In this document: piece after piece, positions 1-7,216 of the stretch
Layout of the letters: the number at the start of each line of letters is the position of its first letter
Position numbering within the stretch: position 1 is the first letter of the stretch
Notes under the pieces: model-generated
The model's input: the letters and a program-made list of their open reading frames with translations, nothing else
Told to the model about the DNA's origin: nothing
Database searches by the model: none
Translations under genes and position numbers: made by a program
Assembly: GCF_000429045.1 (NCBI RefSeq)
Contig: NZ_AUBC01000011.1
Location: 1 to 64,000 of the forward strand
Length of the DNA: 64,000 nt
Direction: 5' to 3'
From: Salinarimonas rosea DSM 21201
GTDB lineage: Bacteria; Pseudomonadota; Alphaproteobacteria; Rhizobiales; Beijerinckiaceae

Positions 1-609
1 GTCGGCGCGGAAGAGGAAGTTGCCGGAGTTCCAGAGATAGCCCGAGGCGACGTAGTCGGCGGCGCGCGCGGCGTCCGGCTTCTCGACGAAGGCGTCGAGG
101 GCGTGCACGCCGGCCAGGCCGGTCGGCGCGCCGGGCCTGATGTAGCCGTAGCCGGTCTCGGGCCGGTCGGGGCGGATGCCGAAGGTGACGATGGCGCCCT
201 CGGCCGCCGCCGCGGCCGCCGCCCGCGCGACGCTGCGGAACGCGTCCTCGTCGCGCACCACGTGGTCGGCGGCGAGCACCAGCATCAGCCCCTGCGGCTC
301 GCGCGCGGCGAGGAAGGCCGCGCCCGCCGCGATCGCCGGGCCGGACTCGCGGCGCATGGGCTCGAGCAGGATCTCGCCCGCGACGCCGATGGCGGCGAGC
401 TGGTCGGCGACCATGTGGCGGTAGTCGTGGTTCGTGATCACGATCGGCGGGCCGAACAGCTCCGGGTCCGCCACCCGCAGGCAGGTGTCCTGGAAGGTCG
501 AGCGTGCGCCGAGCAGCTGGATGAACTGCTTGGGCGCACCCGTGCGCGAGGCCGGCCACAGCCGCGTGCCGGCGCCGCCGGCCATGATCAGGGGGGTGAT
601 GCGCGCCAT
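1..609 (-). CDS. manC: Mannose-1-phosphate guanylyltransferase, 3' part cut off by window edge
   Basis: This is the N-terminal 203 codons of a sugar-nucleotide transferase that makes GDP-mannose from mannose-1-phosphate and GTP for polysaccharide synthesis. The start is the ATG at 607-609. The nucleotide-binding signature MAGGAGTRLWPASR lies at about residues 9-22, followed by the family motifs EPMRRESGPAIAAGA, LAADHVV and FVEKPD. The reading frame runs off the left edge, so it is unknown whether a C-terminal mannose-6-phosphate isomerase cupin is fused, as in many ManC/AlgA proteins. The kinase gene to its right is on the same strand but unrelated. I am confident of the family and less sure of the exact sugar specificity. 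Confidence 0.85.
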   Translation of the reverse strand, partial: MARITPLIMAGGAGTRLWPASRTGAPKQFIQLLGARSTFQDTCLRVADPELFGPPIVITNHDYRHMVADQLAAIGVAGEILLEPMRRESGPAIAAGAAFLAAREPQGLMLVLAADHVVRDEDAFRSVARAAAAAAAEGAIVTFGIRPDRPETGYGYIRPGAPTGLAGVHALDAFVEKPDAARAADYVASGYLWNSGNFLFRAD

Positions 610-694
610 CTCGTCCTCCGGGCGGCCATTGCCGCGCGGGCTCACGCAGGGGAGCCTCGCGGCGCATGTAACGGCCGCGCGCCTTTCGGCCGGC

Positions 695-1771
695 TTAACA
701 CGGATGCGCGCGGCGTGCAGCGCCCACGGACGAGTCTCCGTCGCCGAGCGGCAGCTCGATGCGGCACTGCAGGCCCTCGGCCCGGAAGTCGAGGCGGACC
801 GCGCCGCCGAGGGAGCGCGCGACCAGGGCCTCGATCAGCGTCGACCCGAAGCCCCGGCGCTGCGGCGGTGCCACCGTCGGGCCGCCGGCCTCCTGCCAGT
901 CGAGCACGAGCCGACGCCCGACCGGCCCGTCGTCGAGCCGCCAGGTCACGTCGACGCGGCCGACGGGCACGCTCAGGGCGCCGTACTTGGCGGCGTTGGT
1001 GGCGAGCTCGTGGATGGCGAGGCGCATCGACAGCTCGGCCTTCGGCTCGAAGGTGACGTGCGGCCCGGCGAGCCGCACGTTGGCGCTCTCCTGGTCGCGC
1101 CAGGGCCCGAGCTCGTGCTCGAGCTGCGCCGCGAGCGAGGCTCCGCTCGAGCCCTCCTCGTCCAGCAGGCTGCTCGTCTCGGACATCGCGCCGAGCCGGC
1201 GCTGCAGGGCCGTCCTGTAGGCGTCGACGGAGGTCGCGCCGCGCGCGCTGAGCGAGACCAGCGCATTCACGATCGCGATCATGTTCTTCACGCGGTGGTT
1301 CAGCTCCTCCACCATGAGCCGGCGCTGCTCCTCCAGACGGATGCGCTCGGAGGCGTCGCGGATTGCCACCGTCAGCAGCAGGCGGCCCTCGTGCCGACCG
1401 CGCGCCACCGTCGCCTGGACGGGGAACTCGTCCCCGTCGCGACGCAGGCCCAGCACCTCGCGCCGGTGGCCCATGACGCGTCCGGCGGTCTCGCCGCCGC
1501 GGGCGAAGGCCGCGACGTCGCGGATGTGGCCGGAGCGGAAGCGCTCGGGGATGAGCATCTCCACGGGCGCGCCGAGCGCCTCGTCCGCCGCGTAGCCGAA
1601 GATCGTCTCGGCGGCGCGATTGAAGAGCACGATGCGGCCGCTCTCGTCGGTGACGACGACGGCGTCGCCCACGAGCGCGAGCCAGTCGGCGGCGGCAGGC
1701 GGGACGGCTTTCGCGTCGAGGGAGGCGGCGGAGGGCGGCGGGAGGGCCGTCTCGGGGCTTTGGGTCGGCAT
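695..1771 (-). CDS. PAS-domain HWE-family sensor histidine kinase
   Basis: This 358-residue soluble kinase has no membrane segment. A PAS domain spans about residues 30-145. The HWE-type phosphoacceptor box ELNHRVKN has its histidine at 159, the N-box HELATNAAKYG is at 254-264, the WxE motif reads WQE at 292-294, and the G-box contains RRGFGST. HWE kinases often feed the alphaproteobacterial general stress response through PhyR, and here the gene lies two genes downstream of an EcfG-type sigma factor on the same strand. No PhyR gene is in the window, so a link to stress signalling is inferred from family and position only. I see no clear ribosome binding site before the ATG. Confidence 0.9.
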   Translation of the reverse strand: MPTQSPETALPPPSAASLDAKAVPPAAADWLALVGDAVVVTDESGRIVLFNRAAETIFGYAADEALGAPVEMLIPERFRSGHIRDVAAFARGGETAGRVMGHRREVLGLRRDGDEFPVQATVARGRHEGRLLLTVAIRDASERIRLEEQRRLMVEELNHRVKNMIAIVNALVSLSARGATSVDAYRTALQRRLGAMSETSSLLDEEGSSGASLAAQLEHELGPWRDQESANVRLAGPHVTFEPKAELSMRLAIHELATNAAKYGALSVPVGRVDVTWRLDDGPVGRRLVLDWQEAGGPTVAPPQRRGFGSTLIEALVARSLGGAVRLDFRAEGLQCRIELPLGDGDSSVGAARRAHPC

Positions 1772-1822
1772 GTAGGCGGCTGTCGTCCGAACGGGGGAGG
1801 GAGCTTCGGAGGGCGGCGGCGG

Positions 1823-2086
1823 TCACCTGGGCATGGCGGCTCCCGCGTCGGCGCGGCGGCAGGCCATAGACGGGTGGACGGCGACGAGGTGCTCGCGGAG
1901 GCGGGCGGCCGCGTCGTCGATCCGGCCCGCGAAGCGCCGGGTGTCGTCGAGGAAGCGGGGGGCGGCCCCGGCCCCGGGAGCCGCGCAGCACAGGTCGAGA
2001 TCCGGCGCATGCCGAAGCGGCTCGTACCGCACCGTGCGTGCGCGCGGCACGGCGCCGGGGGACGGGACGATCATGATGCGATCCAT
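1823..2086 (-). CDS. Small protein of unknown function between sigma factor and kinase
   Basis: This 87-codon reading frame fills the gap between the EcfG-like sigma factor gene (stop at 2109) and the HWE kinase gene (start at 1771), all on one strand. Its composition is protein-like, with a predicted helical stretch in its second half, two adjacent cysteines and no membrane segment. The start could be the first ATG or a second ATG four codons on; neither has a convincing ribosome binding site. It does not resemble the NepR anti-sigma factors that often accompany ecfG. Being sandwiched in a co-directional block is the main reason to keep it. I do not recognise it. Confidence 0.4.
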   Translation of the reverse strand: MDRIMIVPSPGAVPRARTVRYEPLRHAPDLDLCCAAPGAGAAPRFLDDTRRFAGRIDDAAARLREHLVAVHPSMACRRADAGAAMPR

Positions 2087-2108
2087 GGGCGAGAACGGGG
2101 GTGGATGA

Positions 2109-2726
2109 TCAGGCGGCCATCAGGAGCGCCGCACGCAGCGTGCGGTCGGGCCCGAAATCCTCGATCGGGACGAGGCCGAGGTACTCCGCCAGGCGCAGGC
2201 GCGCGCGGTGGACGCGGCTCTTGATCGTGCCGACGGCCACCCCGCAGATTCCCGCGGCCTCCTCGTAGGTCAGGCCCTCGGCGCCGACCAGGATCAGCGC
2301 CTCGCGCTGCTCGGGGCACAGCCGCGCCAGCGCCGCCCGGAAGTCCTCGAAGTCGAGCCGCGCCTGCTGTGCCGGCAGCGTCGTCAGGCGCTCGCTGTAG
2401 ACGCCGTCGACGTCCTCGACCTCGTGGCGGCGCTTGCGGTGCTCCGAGAAGAACAGGTTGCGCAGGATCGTGAACAGCCAGGCGCGCAGGTTGGTGCCGG
2501 GCTCGAAGCGATCGAGCTTCGAGAGGGCCCGCAGCAGCGTGTCCTGCGTGAGATCGTCCGCGCGGTCCGGGCTGCCGCACAAGGACAGGGCATAGGCGCG
2601 CAGATGGGGCGTGGCCGCGAGCAAATCCGAGCGCAGAGCCTCGTCCGCGCTCCGCGCCGGCGGGACGGCGTGCCCCGCCGTCTCGTGACCGCACGACGAG
2701 CTGCGCTGATCGACAAGGTTCGACAT
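2109..2726 (-). CDS. ecfG: EcfG-type ECF sigma factor (general stress response)
   Basis: This 205-residue ECF sigma factor has sigma-2 at about residues 30-95 (ADDLTQDTLLRAL, GTNLRAWLFTILRNLFFSE) and sigma-4 at about 130-185 (EQREALILVGAEGLTYEEAA, VGTIKSRVHRAR). These blocks closely follow the EcfG/RpoE2/SigT family that drives the alphaproteobacterial general stress response at promoters of the GGAAC-N16/17-CGTT type. I chose the ATG at 2724-2726 over an in-frame start at 2765 because GAGGAGG lies just upstream. Matching promoter motifs occur at 20.5-21.7 kb. NepR and PhyR are not adjacent; alphaproteobacteria often carry several ecfG paralogues. Confidence 0.88.
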   Translation of the reverse strand: MSNLVDQRSSSCGHETAGHAVPPARSADEALRSDLLAATPHLRAYALSLCGSPDRADDLTQDTLLRALSKLDRFEPGTNLRAWLFTILRNLFFSEHRKRRHEVEDVDGVYSERLTTLPAQQARLDFEDFRAALARLCPEQREALILVGAEGLTYEEAAGICGVAVGTIKSRVHRARLRLAEYLGLVPIEDFGPDRTLRAALLMAA

Positions 2727-2915
2727 GGTGCGCGACCCTCCTCGGCCATCGGGGACCGTGCTCACTATCGCGCGGGTGGTTCCCGCGCGTTCATGCCGTT
2801 CGGTGGCGTTTCGTCACGAAGTGTAACGGCAGCGATCATCGGAGCGTCTGAATCTCCGGGGTGCCGCGGGCCGCGGCTTGCTGCTAGGCTCGCCTCCGGG
2901 AAGATCCGAGCATCG

Positions 2916-3653
2916 ATGAGCGCACCGCAGCACATACTGGTCGTCGACGACGACCCGGGCATCCGGCAGATGCTCACCCGCTACCTCGCCGACGAGGGAT
3001 TCCGGGTCAGCGCCGCCGAGAGCGGGGCGGCGATGTGGTCGGTCCTGGAGGCCGACCCGGCGGACCTCGTGCTCCTCGACCTCGTCCTGCCGCAGGACGA
3101 CGGCCTCATCCTCGCCCGCGAGCTTCGGCAGCGCTCCGACATCGGCATCATCATGGTGACCGGCCGTGGCGACCTCGTCGACCGCGTGGTCGGGCTCGAG
3201 GTCGGTGCGGACGACTACATCGCCAAGCCCTTCCACCTGCGAGAGGTGCTCGCGCGCATCAAGACGGTGCTGCGGCGCCTCGCCCCGCGCGCGGCCCCGC
3301 CCGACACCGGGCACGGCGTGCTGGTGCGCTTCCACGGCTTCACGCTCGATTCCGAGCGGCGGCGCCTCCTCGCGCCGTCGGGCGAGGAGGTCCGGCTCAC
3401 CGGCGGGGAATACGCGCTGCTGACGATCTTCCTCGAGCACGCCGGGCGCGTGCTCGATCGCGACCGCCTGATGGATCTCACGCGGGGGCGCGACTGGGCC
3501 GCCTACGACCGGACCATCGACGCGCAGGTCGCGCGCCTGCGCAAGAAGATCGAGGCGCGGCCGAAGGAGCCCGAGCTGATCAAGTCCGTGCGGGGCGTCG
3601 GCTACGTCTTCGCCGGCCGCGTGACCCGCGAGCCGGTGGCCTCAGCTCGGTAG
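2916..3653 (+). CDS. OmpR-family response regulator
   Basis: This 245-residue regulator has an N-terminal receiver (about residues 6-118, with acidic DDD near the start, phosphoacceptor in LVLLDLVLP and the lysine of KPF) and a C-terminal winged-helix DNA-binding domain (about 135-235, ending in the typical SVRGVGYVF). It is transcribed divergently from the EcfG-like gene across a 189 bp gap. No kinase is immediately adjacent on its strand, so the partner is unknown. The 3' end overlaps the convergent PAS-protein gene by 12 bp. It is not PhyR, which would carry a sigma-like N-terminal domain instead of a winged helix. Confidence 0.9.
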   Translation: MSAPQHILVVDDDPGIRQMLTRYLADEGFRVSAAESGAAMWSVLEADPADLVLLDLVLPQDDGLILARELRQRSDIGIIMVTGRGDLVDRVVGLEVGADDYIAKPFHLREVLARIKTVLRRLAPRAAPPDTGHGVLVRFHGFTLDSERRRLLAPSGEEVRLTGGEYALLTIFLEHAGRVLDRDRLMDLTRGRDWAAYDRTIDAQVARLRKKIEARPKEPELIKSVRGVGYVFAGRVTREPVASAR

Positions 3654-4265
3654 GCTCGCGCTGCAGGACGGGCAGACTCCGTGGCTGATCCGCACGTCCG
3701 ACGAGCCGCCGGCAGCGTAGTACGCCTCCGGCGTCAGCCACGACCCGATCTCGCGCACGCCGTCGTGGACCGCATGGCAGAAGGAGCAGAGCGTGACGTG
3801 CGGCTTCTCCAGCGCCGCGCGGCGCGCGGCGAGCTGCGCCTCGACGTCGAAGAGGTCGATCGGCGGGCGCCGGGCGCTCGACAGGGCGGTGGAGTGAAAC
3901 AGGAAGCCGGCGTGGCGCCCGTCGCGCTCGACCTTGGTGATCGCCATCCGCAGCTCCCGGCGCTCGTGCGGCGCATCGCAGCGGAAGGTGAAGGCGACGT
4001 CGTCGCGCTCGTGGCGGAGCGCCCGCATCCAGTCGCGGTAGCGCCGCGCCACGTCGTCACCCTGGATGACCTCGAACATGTTGCGGCCGATCACCGCGCG
4101 CGACCCGTATTCCGCCCCGCCGCCGTTGCGTGCCAGCGCCGAATCCCAGTTGCGCCCGCCCACGGCGACGATCGTGCCGTCGTCGTCGGTCGCGAAGGCG
4201 ACGCCTTCGAGCGCGGAGAGGATGCCATCTGCGGCGAGGATGGCGGGGCGGGTGATCGTCGTCAC
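3642..4265 (-). CDS. PAS protein with C-terminal zinc-ribbon-like CxxC/CxxC motif
   Basis: This 207-residue protein starts at a GTG that overlaps the stop codon of the hybrid kinase gene (GTGA), so the two are almost certainly translationally coupled. A PAS-like domain covers about residues 10-130. The C-terminus holds C160xxC163, then SHG and C198xxC201, a layout found after PAS domains in many sensor proteins and probably a structural zinc site. There is no kinase or output domain, so it may act as an accessory sensor or partner for the hybrid kinase. The function is not known and the ligand cannot be read from the sequence. Confidence 0.75.
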   Translation of the reverse strand: MTTITRPAILAADGILSALEGVAFATDDDGTIVAVGGRNWDSALARNGGGAEYGSRAVIGRNMFEVIQGDDVARRYRDWMRALRHERDDVAFTFRCDAPHERRELRMAITKVERDGRHAGFLFHSTALSSARRPPIDLFDVEAQLAARRAALEKPHVTLCSFCHAVHDGVREIGSWLTPEAYYAAGGSSDVRISHGVCPSCSASLPS

Positions 4266-5878
4266 GGGCGCGGGCTTCGGGGCGAGGGCTCGGAGCCGGC
4301 GAGCGTCCGGCGCAGGACACGGCCGAGCTCGAAGGCAGTATAGGGTTTCTTCAGGAAGACGCCAGCGTCGGCCGCGCCGTCGCGCAGCGCGGCGGGCTCG
4401 GCGAAGCCGGAGGTGAGGACGACCTTCACGCCGGGCCTGAGCGCGCGGGCGCGCACGGCGAGCTCGTCGCCGGTCATCCCGCCCGGCATCACGACGTCGG
4501 TGAGAACGAGGTCGATCGGCGCCGGGTCGGCGAGGCACTCGAGGGCGGCGGGGCCGTTCGGCGCCTCGAGCACCGCATAGCCGAGCTCGCGCAGGCGGGC
4601 GACGGCGAGGCGGCGCACGCGCGGCTGGTCCTCGACGACGAGGATCGTCTCGCCGCTCGCCCTGTAGGCGCCGAGCGCGGCCGTCGCCGGCGCGTCCTCC
4701 TCGGGAGCCTCGTCGGCGCAGGGGAGGTACATGTGCACGGTGGTGCCGCGTCCGGGCGTGCTGTCGATCACCGCGTGCCCCTGCGACTGCCGGACGAAGC
4801 CGTAGACCATCGACAGGCCGAGCCCCGTGCCGGCGCCGACCTCCTTCGTCGTGAAGAAGGGCTCGAAGGCCCGCTCGGCCACCGCGCGGGACATGCCCGT
4901 GCCCGTGTCCGCCACGGAGAGGAGGACCCAGCATCCCTGGCCGACCTCGGGGTCGGCGCGGCCGTCGTCGGCTCGGGTGTCGACGCAGCGCGCCTCGATC
5001 AGGAGCCGGCCGCCCCCGGGCATCGCGTCGCGCGCGTTGAGCGCGAGGTTGATCAACGCGTTCTGCAGCTGGCCGGGGTCGACGAGCGTGCGCCGGAGGT
5101 CGCTCGCGGCGCGGATCGCGACCTCGATCGTCTCGCCGAGCGTGCGGCGCAGCAGCGGCGCGAGATCCTCGAGCAGCGCCCGGGGCGCGATCGGCCGCGG
5201 CTTGAGCTGCTGCCGCCGCCCGAAGGCGAGGAGCCGCTCGGTGAGCTGCGCCCCCAGCTCGGCGGCCTCGCGCGCCTCGCGCACGAGATCCTGCTGGCGG
5301 GCATCGGCGACGCGCATCTCGAGCATCTCGAGATTGCCGAGGATGACCGTCAGGAGGTTGTTGAAGTCGTGCGCCACCCCGCCCGTGAGCTGCCCCACGG
5401 CTTCCATCTTCTGCGCCTGGCGCAGCTCCTGCTCCATGCGCCGGCGGGCGGTGAGATCGCGGATGAAGCCGGTGAACAGCCGCGTGCCGTCGATCTCCAC
5501 CTCGCCGACGGAGAGCTCGATCGGGAAGATGCCGCCGTCCTTGCGCCGCGCCTTGGCGAGCCGGCCGGTGCCGATGATGTGCCGCTCGCCGGTGCGCCGG
5601 TAGCGTTCGAGGTAGCCGTCGTGCGCCTCCCGGTAGGGGTGCGGCATCAGGATCGCGACGTTGCGGCCGACGACCTCGCGGGCGTGATAGCCGAACAGCC
5701 GCTCGGCGGCGCGGCTGAAGCTCTCGATCCGCCCGCGCTCGTCGATGAGGATGATCGCGTCCGGCGCCGTGTCGAGGATCGACCGCAGGCGTGCCGCGTG
5801 GAGCGCCACGGGATCGCCGGCCGCCGCCGCGCCGCCCGCCGGCCCGTCGTCCCCTCGCGATGAGTCCTCGTCCGCCAT
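4262..5878 (-). CDS. FixL-like PAS hybrid sensor histidine kinase with C-terminal receiver
   Basis: This 538-residue hybrid kinase has a PAS domain at about 30-145, a phosphoacceptor box VAHDFNNLLTV (H170), an ATPase domain at about 280-400 (GTGLGLSMVYGFVRQ) and a receiver at about 418-535 (LTDVVMPGG, LKKPY). In the PAS domain, H86, H100 and R106 have the same mutual spacing as the haem-contact residues H200, H214 and R220 of Bradyrhizobium FixL, so oxygen sensing is possible. That motif also occurs in PAS domains without haem. The ATG at 5876-5878 was chosen because an upstream extension lacks domain content. A Crp/FixK-like gene lies divergently upstream. Confidence 0.85.
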   Translation of the reverse strand: MADEDSSRGDDGPAGGAAAAGDPVALHAARLRSILDTAPDAIILIDERGRIESFSRAAERLFGYHAREVVGRNVAILMPHPYREAHDGYLERYRRTGERHIIGTGRLAKARRKDGGIFPIELSVGEVEIDGTRLFTGFIRDLTARRRMEQELRQAQKMEAVGQLTGGVAHDFNNLLTVILGNLEMLEMRVADARQQDLVREAREAAELGAQLTERLLAFGRRQQLKPRPIAPRALLEDLAPLLRRTLGETIEVAIRAASDLRRTLVDPGQLQNALINLALNARDAMPGGGRLLIEARCVDTRADDGRADPEVGQGCWVLLSVADTGTGMSRAVAERAFEPFFTTKEVGAGTGLGLSMVYGFVRQSQGHAVIDSTPGRGTTVHMYLPCADEAPEEDAPATAALGAYRASGETILVVEDQPRVRRLAVARLRELGYAVLEAPNGPAALECLADPAPIDLVLTDVVMPGGMTGDELAVRARALRPGVKVVLTSGFAEPAALRDGAADAGVFLKKPYTAFELGRVLRRTLAGSEPSPRSPRP

Positions 5879-6165
5879 CGTCCTCGTCCCGGTCTCGGGT
5901 TCGCCCGCAGATGAGCACGTGCGCATGATCCGCGCGCGCCGCCGCGCGTGACGATGTGCGCCGAAACGTGAGGAATTGTGACGGACGGGCGGGTCGCACG
6001 GTGCATCGCCTCGAAAAAGCGCGTCTACTTCAATGCCTTGGGCACTTCGTGCGGCCTCGGACGAGCGCCGTGGTCGGTGAGCGACACCCGGGGACAGCCA
6101 CGCTAGACTGCGGCGACCCGCGAGGGCCGCGGTGCGCGCCCCCCGCGTCAGGAGAGGCACCCCCG

Positions 6166-6903
6166 ATGCCCGAGAGCCCCGACGACCCGTCCGGCGGCCC
6201 CGAGGACGCGCTCGCGGCCGCGTTCCGCGATTGCCCCGTCGAACGGTGCGCGCCCGGCTGCGCCTTCGCCCGCGAAGGCGAGCCGGCCCGCGACGTCCTG
6301 CGCGTGGAGGCTGGCGTGGCGCGCCTTCAGCGTCGGCTGCGGGACGGGCGGCGCGCCGTCGACGGGTTCCTCTTCCCGGGAGACGTCGTCGGGCTCGCGC
6401 GCGTGGAGACCTGGGGCTTCACCGGCGAGGCCGTGCTGCATCTCGCCGTGCGCCGCATGCCGCAGGCGCGGCTCTACGCCCTCGCGGCGTCGGATCGCGC
6501 GCTCCAGGCGCGAATCGTCGGGGGCCTGCAGGAGGAGATCGCGAGCGCGGGGACGCAGGCCTTCGTGTCCCTCGCCCGGGCGCCGGCCGAGCGGCTCGCG
6601 CACTTCGTCCTCGGGCTCTGCGCGCGCCAGGGCGTCGCCCTCCGGCCGGGCGCGATCGTGCCCGTGCCGATGCCCCGCGCCGATGTCGCCGACCATCTCG
6701 GCATCGGCCTCGAGACGCTCGGGCGGGCGCTGGCGATGCTGGCGCAGGAGGGCGTGGTGCGGCTCGCCGAGCCTGCGAGCCTCGTCGTCCTCGATCCGGA
6801 GTCCCTGCGGCGCCGCGGCGGCCTCGACGCTCCGCCGCAGGTGTCCCGGCAGGCGCGGCTCTCCGGGCCCGGCCTGCGGCTGCCTGCCGGTCGGCTCCAT
6901 TGA
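6166..6903 (+). CDS. Crp/Fnr-family (FixK-like) transcriptional regulator
   Basis: This 245-residue regulator has a cyclic-nucleotide-type effector domain (about 20-135) and a C-terminal helix-turn-helix (about 172-195, ADVADHLGIGLETLGRAL) close to the FixK/FnrL type. Its start is supported by GGAGAGG 9 bp upstream. Three cysteines cluster at residues 23, 28 and 32, but their spacing does not match FNR and there is no clear central fourth cysteine, so an iron-sulfur cluster is doubtful. It is divergent from the FixL-like hybrid kinase, which suggests a shared circuit. The 287 bp between them contains no obvious TTGAT-N4-ATCAA box. Confidence 0.85.
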   Translation: MPESPDDPSGGPEDALAAAFRDCPVERCAPGCAFAREGEPARDVLRVEAGVARLQRRLRDGRRAVDGFLFPGDVVGLARVETWGFTGEAVLHLAVRRMPQARLYALAASDRALQARIVGGLQEEIASAGTQAFVSLARAPAERLAHFVLGLCARQGVALRPGAIVPVPMPRADVADHLGIGLETLGRALAMLAQEGVVRLAEPASLVVLDPESLRRRGGLDAPPQVSRQARLSGPGLRLPAGRLH

Positions 6904-6919
6904 CGCGGGCGACCGCCCG

Positions 6920-7183
6920 TCATCCGGCCGCCTCGTAGAGCGCCTGCGCCTCGCCCGCGGGGCCGCGGCGCTCGCCCAGGTCGAGGACGCGGATCGCGGT
7001 GGTGACGTGCGGGGCGGCGACGGTCAGGACGTCGCCCACCACGACGCCCTTGGCCGGATTCGTCTGCCGCTGTCCATTGACCCGCACGTGGCCGCTCTCG
7101 ACGAGCCGCGCCGCGAGCGTGCGGGTGCGCGCGAAGCGCGCGTACCAGAGCCACTTGTCGAGGCGCTGGCGGTCCTCGCGCAC
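6920..7183 (-). CDS. hslR: S4-domain RNA-binding protein (Hsp15-like)
   Basis: This 87-residue protein is almost entirely an S4 RNA-binding domain: QRLDKWLWYARF, then ARLVESGHVRVNG and GDVLTV. The family includes Hsp15, which binds stalled 50S ribosomal subunits carrying nascent chains. The start is a GTG at 7181-7183; the frame is open back to the helicase stop codon but contains no other start. It lies 33 bp behind the Suv3-like helicase gene on the same strand, so the two are probably co-transcribed, which fits a shared role in RNA metabolism. The gene symbol is assigned by family resemblance only. Confidence 0.8.
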   Translation of the reverse strand: MREDRQRLDKWLWYARFARTRTLAARLVESGHVRVNGQRQTNPAKGVVVGDVLTVAAPHVTTAIRVLDLGERRGPAGEAQALYEAAG

Positions 7184-7216
7184 GGGCTCAGGCTCGGCTT
7201 GCGCCGCCGGGGCCCA

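Noticed and set aside
1823-2086. The 87-codon frame as a NepR anti-sigma factor
   Set aside because: It is longer than typical NepR and lacks the two amphipathic-helix pattern of that family; position next to ecfG alone is not enough.
2727-2915. EcfG autoregulatory promoter upstream of the sigma factor gene
   Set aside because: GGAAC is present near 2771 on the minus strand but no TT follows 18-19 bp later.
2916-3653. The response regulator as PhyR
   Set aside because: It has an N-terminal receiver and a C-terminal OmpR winged helix; PhyR has an N-terminal sigma-like domain and a C-terminal receiver.
6166-6903. FNR-type oxygen sensor with an iron-sulfur cluster
   Set aside because: The cysteine spacing (23, 28, 32) does not match FNR and a suitable central cysteine is missing.
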